Positions 59,635-64,000 of a stretch of DNA of 64,000 bases are shown here, in pieces. The translations under genes and the position numbers were made by a program. The DNA is from Paenibacillus sp. JQZ6Y-1 (GTDB lineage Bacteria; Bacillota; Bacilli; Paenibacillales; Paenibacillaceae). Under the pieces are notes generated by a model. It was given only the letters and a program-made list of their open reading frames with translations. It was not told where the DNA came from and did no database searches. Position 1 is the stretch's first letter; every line of letters begins with the position of its first letter. The stretch is taken from positions 1,860,001-1,924,000 of the forward strand of contig NZ_JBFDUZ010000001.1 of the NCBI RefSeq assembly GCF_040719145.1. Direction: 5' to 3'.

Positions 59635-60489
59635 TTATTTTACATACACAACGAATCCATAGGTGATCTCATGAAACTCATCCCATTTTGCCGATACGCT
59701 GTACTCGTAGTATCCGAGTTTGGTCGGCAGGGTGAAGCTGCGATTGGTGAGCTTTTGTGGAATATATTTTTTGTCGGTAACCTTGTACACAAACAATTCG
59801 GTTGGCGTACCTGTCAATTGCACACTCAGTTTGGAGGAAGGCTTGAGCTGAAGTGCATTGTCCTTCATCTTCTGATCGGTTACTTGATACAAATATCCAC
59901 CGCCTGCCATACCTACTTCATTGCCGGAATAATCGACCGTAGTCCAAATGGAAGCGATGTATTGTAGCGGTAGTGTCTTCTTGCCGCTATTGATCTGTAC
60001 TTTATTTACAGCAAAGGTTAATGGTGATTTGGTCTTGACTAGCAGATTCCGTAGAATATCCGCCTGCTCTGCGGGAATCTCCTGCACCGCTTGCCCTGCA
60101 TCTGACGAGGTAACGATCAAGGCTGATTGCCCATATGTAGATCCAAGCGATAGTCGATAGGATGTTACTTCGTTATCTGTTGTTTTTACCGATACTTCGT
60201 AATCGGCTGCTTGCTGCGAGCTTCCTTGTGAAGGCGTGCTAAGTGTAATCGCTTGCTGGAACAATTCAATGATTACTTTGTCCGTATACGTTCTGGATAC
60301 GCAGGGGCTAGAGCTTGATTGTGCTGGTGCTTGAGTAGAACAAGTTGCTGTGATGGATTGCGTATGGTTGACGATGTCTAGCATTTGTTCCGGTGTGGCT
60401 GCCCATGATGGCGTAGACGGTACAATCAGGCTGCATACCAGCGCTGCTGGCATGAGCCATGCCGCCTTTTTACGTGTAAAGATGTGCAT
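59635..60489 (-). CDS. Secreted hypothetical protein
   Basis: 284 residues with GAGGAG before ATG. Signal peptide KKAAWLMPAALVCSLIVPST with WAA cleavage. Two cysteines (CSTQ and CVSR) could form a disulfide in a Ser/Gln-rich N-terminal part. The rest is beta-rich (YEVSVKTTDNEVTSYRLSLG, LTFAVNKVQINSGKKTLPLQ, LSVQLTGTPTELFVYKVTDK, YYEYSVSAKWDEFHEITYGF) with no catalytic motif seen. The family is not recognised; an extracellular or wall-associated beta-sandwich protein is likely. It is monocistronic upstream of cysJI. Confidence 0.85.
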   Translation of the reverse strand: MHIFTRKKAAWLMPAALVCSLIVPSTPSWAATPEQMLDIVNHTQSITATCSTQAPAQSSSSPCVSRTYTDKVIIELFQQAITLSTPSQGSSQQAADYEVSVKTTDNEVTSYRLSLGSTYGQSALIVTSSDAGQAVQEIPAEQADILRNLLVKTKSPLTFAVNKVQINSGKKTLPLQYIASIWTTVDYSGNEVGMAGGGYLYQVTDQKMKDNALQLKPSSKLSVQLTGTPTELFVYKVTDKKYIPQKLTNRSFTLPTKLGYYEYSVSAKWDEFHEITYGFVVYVK

Positions 60490-60598
60490 GAATAAATCTC
60501 CTCACTATATTCTATATTATGTATAACATTTAAATTATAGAATAATTTGGGATAATATGCACCTTTCATTTTATACTTATCCTTTAGCAAGTCGCCAA

Positions 60599-61141
60599 TC
60601 AGCTGTTACGAAGAGCAAAGATTTGTTGGATATATTGCTCCTTATACGCTGTATATTCCATGATGCCATGCTGCTGTTGAGCGATAAAATTCATTTTCAG
60701 CTGTGCATACCGCTTCCGTGCGTCCTCATGTTGATTCATATAATCGCGAAAAAATATCATATTCCGCCAATGCTCACCATCATACGGAATCATATGAATG
60801 AAATGCGTCTTCACCTGAAACGCAGCATCCGCAAACCGGGCAAACACCGCTTCCTGCGGACGCTGCACCTTTAACCGATAAAATCCAGCGATACGCAGGG
60901 GTGTATCATACACTGACCATTGCGCTTCCTCTTCCTCAACACCCAGCGCTATATCAATAATTGGCTTTGCCTGTAAACCGTCAATCGCAGTACTGCCAAC
61001 ATGCTGAATCTGATCGGATGAGAGACTAGAAAGCTGTTGCAGCAGTTCCATCCGCACCTGTTCAAATTCACGTTTCCACAATGGATCATGCTCCACTACA
61101 AGCACTTGATCCGGCTGCAATCCAAGCTGCGGACGTTTCAT
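60599..61141 (-). CDS. GrpB family protein (nucleotidyltransferase fold)
   Basis: 180 residues. The GrpB signature is clear: VVEHDPLWKREFEQVRMELL, IQHVGSTAIDGLQAKPIIDI (GS plus DxD-like acids of the nucleotidyltransferase fold), FIHMIPYDGEHWRNMIFFRD and YMNQHEDARKRYAQLK. Members may be adenylyl- or nucleotidyltransferases, often linked to small-molecule or CoA modification; the acceptor is unknown. Its ATG directly follows the TAG of the large gene upstream, with GGAGGG inside that gene's end, so the two are translationally coupled. Confidence 0.9.
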   Translation of the reverse strand: MKRPQLGLQPDQVLVVEHDPLWKREFEQVRMELLQQLSSLSSDQIQHVGSTAIDGLQAKPIIDIALGVEEEEAQWSVYDTPLRIAGFYRLKVQRPQEAVFARFADAAFQVKTHFIHMIPYDGEHWRNMIFFRDYMNQHEDARKRYAQLKMNFIAQQQHGIMEYTAYKEQYIQQIFALRNS

Positions 61142-62794
61142 CTACAGCCCTCCTTGCTTGAGAAATGCTTTCTGCTTGCTTGCATTTCCGAATAGCAGAT
61201 AGAGAACCCACTCCCGCTCATGATCTTCTAGCGCTCGCAATTGCTCTGCCACAAGCTGAATCCATTCCTGCTGCTGCATAATCTGATCCCCCAGCCCTTT
61301 GACCGTTTTGGCAGATTGACCGCTACCTAGCAAGATGTACAGTAGCACTGGCAATGTCTGTTCATCCAGTCCGTGCGTTTCCACAAAAGCAGCAGCATAG
61401 GAATTGTGCGCAGACTGATGCTCAGTATCAACCAACTGCATATACCGACGCAATAGCGGGAAATAGTCGCGACTGTATAGACCCAGACCCAAAATGGCAT
61501 ACGTTCCCGGCATGACCGATTTCTCGCCCGGCTCTACATCTTGATACCACGCAAATTCCTGCATAACCTTTTCTCCATAGGTTGCAAGGAGTGGATACAG
61601 ATTCGGATATTGCATCGCATTGGCGAAAAAGCGATGTAGCGGCGATTTGGCAAGACGTTTTAGCGGTAGCGCATTCTTTTGCTTGCTGCTGAATTTCAGT
61701 TTGTATTCACGCGGAAATCCTTGCTCCAACACATCGCATATATACGTGAGCGCTTCACGATACGACGCCTCTTCCTCCGACTCCAATGTAATACTCATCT
61801 GTTGCAGCACATCGTTAGCTTTAGCAGTTATATATTCATTTTTGCGTTCATGCTCTATATTGCCGCTGCCCTGTTTTACATACAGAGCTGCCTGCTGCGA
61901 ATGTAGCTGTACCGCATAATGCAAATAGATTTTACGCTGCTCTGCATCCTGCTTCCCAATCCGCATAGCTGCATAAAGGAACATGTCCAATTCATGCGGA
62001 TCAACCTCCTCCGCCGTCACTTCCTGTCGAAGGGTTCGCTCGGTGGTATACTCATGCTCTGAATCAAAATATTGCGGCAAAAAGACATCATTCGCCCAGA
62101 ATTTCAATGCCATCGAGGATGTAGACTGCCATCTCTCATATTGTGTTCTGAATTCAAATAACTTCTGATCCACCTGCTCAAACAGCGGCGCTAGCGTCTG
62201 TACATCCGTTGGCACCATATCCTTATTCAGCAGCAAATTGGCGAAAAAATGTAGATCACGTTCATTGGGCAAAACAGGCGGTTCTGCATAAATCTTCTGC
62301 TCTATAAACGACTGTAACGCTTGCTGAAGCGATGTCAGCTTGACTGGATTGATAAACGTTTCGCCATATACATACCTCTCATCTGTCTGTTCACTCGCAA
62401 ATGCAAGCTTAAACTCTAGCCTATAATCAAACATCCGCTTCCCATACTGATCAGATAGGAATAATTCATGCAGCTGTTCACGGAATGTAGGCATAAACTC
62501 CTGCTCCAACAAGGAAGATGTCAATGACTCGCGCTCCACCTCGCTTTCCCATGTATACGCCGTATTACTCCATGAAAAGGGTTCCTCAATCTCTACGAAA
62601 CATTTGCCTGCTTGTCGACTGGAAGCATTCATTCCAGCACGTCCCATTTGATAACCGACGTGCACATAATCGCGGAATCCCGCTTGCAGCGGACTGTGAT
62701 GATTTATTTCGTCAATCCGACGTTGCTCCTTGCTGTATAGCTGATGTAACTGTGTCCATGTTTCGTGTAATAACTGCTCTATATGCGGGTGCAC
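61142..62794 (-). CDS. Large hypothetical protein coupled to GrpB
   Basis: About 550 residues. GTG 62794 is chosen because GGGAGG lies seven bases before it; the ATG 14 codons upstream has no ribosome binding site. The protein is soluble, rich in Gln, Glu, Tyr and aromatic residues, and almost wholly helical: HIEQLLHETWTQLHQLYSKE, TPSSLLEQEF-like helices, LDMFLYAAMRIGKQDAEQRK and IYLHYAVQLHSQQAALYVKQ (TPR-like), then RYMQLVDTEHQSAHNSYAAA. I do not recognise it with certainty; it may belong to a DUF6138-like family of Bacillales. Its coupling to GrpB suggests a joint function. Confidence 0.8.
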   Translation of the reverse strand: MHPHIEQLLHETWTQLHQLYSKEQRRIDEINHHSPLQAGFRDYVHVGYQMGRAGMNASSRQAGKCFVEIEEPFSWSNTAYTWESEVERESLTSSLLEQEFMPTFREQLHELFLSDQYGKRMFDYRLEFKLAFASEQTDERYVYGETFINPVKLTSLQQALQSFIEQKIYAEPPVLPNERDLHFFANLLLNKDMVPTDVQTLAPLFEQVDQKLFEFRTQYERWQSTSSMALKFWANDVFLPQYFDSEHEYTTERTLRQEVTAEEVDPHELDMFLYAAMRIGKQDAEQRKIYLHYAVQLHSQQAALYVKQGSGNIEHERKNEYITAKANDVLQQMSITLESEEEASYREALTYICDVLEQGFPREYKLKFSSKQKNALPLKRLAKSPLHRFFANAMQYPNLYPLLATYGEKVMQEFAWYQDVEPGEKSVMPGTYAILGLGLYSRDYFPLLRRYMQLVDTEHQSAHNSYAAAFVETHGLDEQTLPVLLYILLGSGQSAKTVKGLGDQIMQQQEWIQLVAEQLRALEDHEREWVLYLLFGNASKQKAFLKQGGL

Positions 62795-62852
62795 CCTGAT
62801 TCCTCCCTTGTTATACCATAGCGTCTGATGATTCATTTTCTATTCTATGTAA

Positions 62853-62880
62853 GCTTGCATATTCATACAAATATGCAAGC
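62853..62880. repeat. Inverted repeat in the alaX downstream gap
   Basis: GCTTGCATATT and AATATGCAAGC are perfect 11-base arms around a 6-base loop. It lies between the alaX stop and the GTG of the next gene and could be a T-poor terminator or an operator. Confidence 0.55.
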
Positions 62881-62933
62881 CGATCCGTATTCATCCCCTA
62901 TTATTATCACCCATTGTCGCGCCTATCTGTCTG

Positions 62934-64000
62934 TTATCCCTGCTCCACCTTGAGCAGTTCTGACTTCGCAAATGTACAAAATTCCTGCAAAGCCTCACTC
63001 GAAGCGAAGCCAGCCTGAGCGATGGTATCATTTCCGCCGCCTTTGCCGCCATAGGTCGACAGATGCTGCTTGAAAAAAGCGCCAGATTTCACATGAGGAT
63101 GACCGTTCTGCGCCAATACAATCTTGTAATCCTGCTCACTAGACAGCAGCACCGTACATTGGCGCTGATCAAGCAGCTGCGCCGCCAGACGCTGCAAATC
63201 CTGCAATGATTTATCAGCAAAATGATGCACAAGCAGTGGTTGCTCCTGCTGCGCATCCACTGAAGATAGCAACGTATTCAGCAAAAATGCGTCATTTTCG
63301 CTCCGCAGGCGTTGTAGCTCATCCCGCTGCTGGCGCTGTTCCTGCTCCCATTTATCAAAGCGTCCCACAATATCGCGCCGTCCCGTATTGAAGCGTGATG
63401 CAATATGATCCAGAATATGCAGACTTTCGCTGTAATCTGCCCATACGCGCCAGCCATATTTGAAATACAAACGAATATGCCCTTTGGTTTTCTCCGCCTT
63501 ATACAGCTTAATCATGCCAAGCTCACCTGTGCGGGATACATGCGTACCGCCGCAGGCATTATGCTCGATACCCTCAATCTCCACAATACGTACATGGTCT
63601 GTTACCGATGGCGGCTTGACCAGCGTCAAGGTCGCAAGCTGCTCTGCATCCACGAAGTAGCTGTTCACCGGAATATTGCGGTAAATGATCTCGTTAATCT
63701 TCTTCTCCAATGCTACTAGCTGGTCGGCAGAGCAATCTAGTGTATCCACATCAATCGTAGATTCCTGCTCACCCAGATGAAAGCTCAACGTCGGTGCAGA
63801 TAACATATCCAGACAAACCGCTGATAGCAGATGCTGCCCTGTGTGCTGCTGCATATGGTCAAAGCGTCGTTGCCAATCAATCTCGCAATATACCTCTGCA
63901 CCATCTGGCTGCTCCGGCAAGCTTGGCAACTGATGCAGCACTTGTCCGTCTTGACGCTGCACATCCAGCACCGGAATACCGTCAATCGTGCCAGTATCGC
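62934..64000 (-). CDS. Alanyl-tRNA editing protein AlaX-L (5' end outside window)
   Basis: The frame is open to the right edge, so the N-terminus is missing; about 355 residues are visible. At the edge SDTGTIDGIPVLDV-like residues are the end of the AlaX N-terminal barrel. The zinc-binding editing motifs are intact: HTGQHLLSAV (HxxxH) and CGGTHVSRTGE (CxxxH). A coiled region (about 220-255, RRDIVGRFDKWEQEQRQQRD) and a DHHA1 domain with GGKGGGNDTIAQAGFASSEA make it the long AlaX form. It hydrolyses Ser- or Gly-mischarged tRNA-Ala in trans. Confidence 0.93.
   Translation of the reverse strand, partial: DTGTIDGIPVLDVQRQDGQVLHQLPSLPEQPDGAEVYCEIDWQRRFDHMQQHTGQHLLSAVCLDMLSAPTLSFHLGEQESTIDVDTLDCSADQLVALEKKINEIIYRNIPVNSYFVDAEQLATLTLVKPPSVTDHVRIVEIEGIEHNACGGTHVSRTGELGMIKLYKAEKTKGHIRLYFKYGWRVWADYSESLHILDHIASRFNTGRRDIVGRFDKWEQEQRQQRDELQRLRSENDAFLLNTLLSSVDAQQEQPLLVHHFADKSLQDLQRLAAQLLDQRQCTVLLSSEQDYKIVLAQNGHPHVKSGAFFKQHLSTYGGKGGGNDTIAQAGFASSEALQEFCTFAKSELLKVEQG

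Overview
The window looks like chromosomal DNA from a Paenibacillus-type member of the Bacillales. The evidence is moderate GC, Gram-positive ribosome binding sites (AGGAGG types), A-type promoters, many T-tailed hairpin terminators, lipoproteins with lipoboxes, a YeeI-type YebC protein, a Bacillus-type CysJI sulfite reductase, and secreted plant-polysaccharide enzymes close to XynD and BglS. I see no rRNA, tRNA, CRISPR array, prophage or insertion sequence.

Layout. 0-8.9 kb holds small regulator/oxidoreductase pairs: Rrf2 with an NmrA-like reductase, HxlR with a quinone-oxidoreductase-like MDR enzyme, a MocR regulator divergent from an SDR protein, and a TetR regulator divergent from an M28-like exported protein. 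9-20 kb is a carbohydrate-degradation district: lichenase (GH16), arabinoxylan arabinofuranohydrolase (GH43-CBM6), a secreted glucoamylase/GH144-like protein and a 1,060-residue PL11 rhamnogalacturonan lyase. The xynD-bglS unit and the lyase each have a close match to a CcpA cre site. 20-36 kb is mixed housekeeping and stress genes: acetyltransferases, MFS, ROK, NRDE, HAD, two FAD oxidoreductases, a second Rrf2, Nudix, and a Crp/Fnr regulator with a YdcZ transporter. It includes a striking four-domain protein at 27.8-29.8 kb. 36-44.5 kb has UbiD, DinB, MBL, an SLH protein, YeeI and an ABC-F protein. 44.7-54.3 kb is one sugar-sensing and uptake locus. 54.5-64 kb has an isochorismatase-like hydrolase, a 16-copy octamer repeat, cysJI, a secreted protein, GrpB, a large unknown protein and a partial AlaX.

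How the genes work together. The secreted xylan/arabinan, beta-glucan and pectin enzymes would release pentoses and other monosaccharides. The 44.7-54.3 kb locus encodes a membrane-anchored sugar-binding protein, a LytS/YesM-type kinase and a YesN-type response regulator, overlapping in the manner of the XylFII-LytS-YesN xylose sensor. It also encodes an extra binding lipoprotein and a ChvE-GguAB-type importer with its own cre site. Extracellular hydrolysis, sugar sensing, uptake and catabolite repression are therefore all visible in one window.

The most unusual object is the orphan protein at 27814-29820. It joins a degenerate TerF-type vWA domain, a TerD domain, an Mrr-like restriction endonuclease domain and a second TerD domain in one chain. 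I regard it as the best candidate for an undescribed stress or defence device. Also notable are two pairs of regulator-linked palindromes (Rrf2; Crp/Fnr-YdcZ, with identical promoter spacing), a probable frameshifted gene at 15.0-15.5 kb, and a 47-residue membrane protein after the MFS gene. Many start codons were moved downstream of the longest reading frame on the basis of ribosome binding sites, including GTG and TTG starts.
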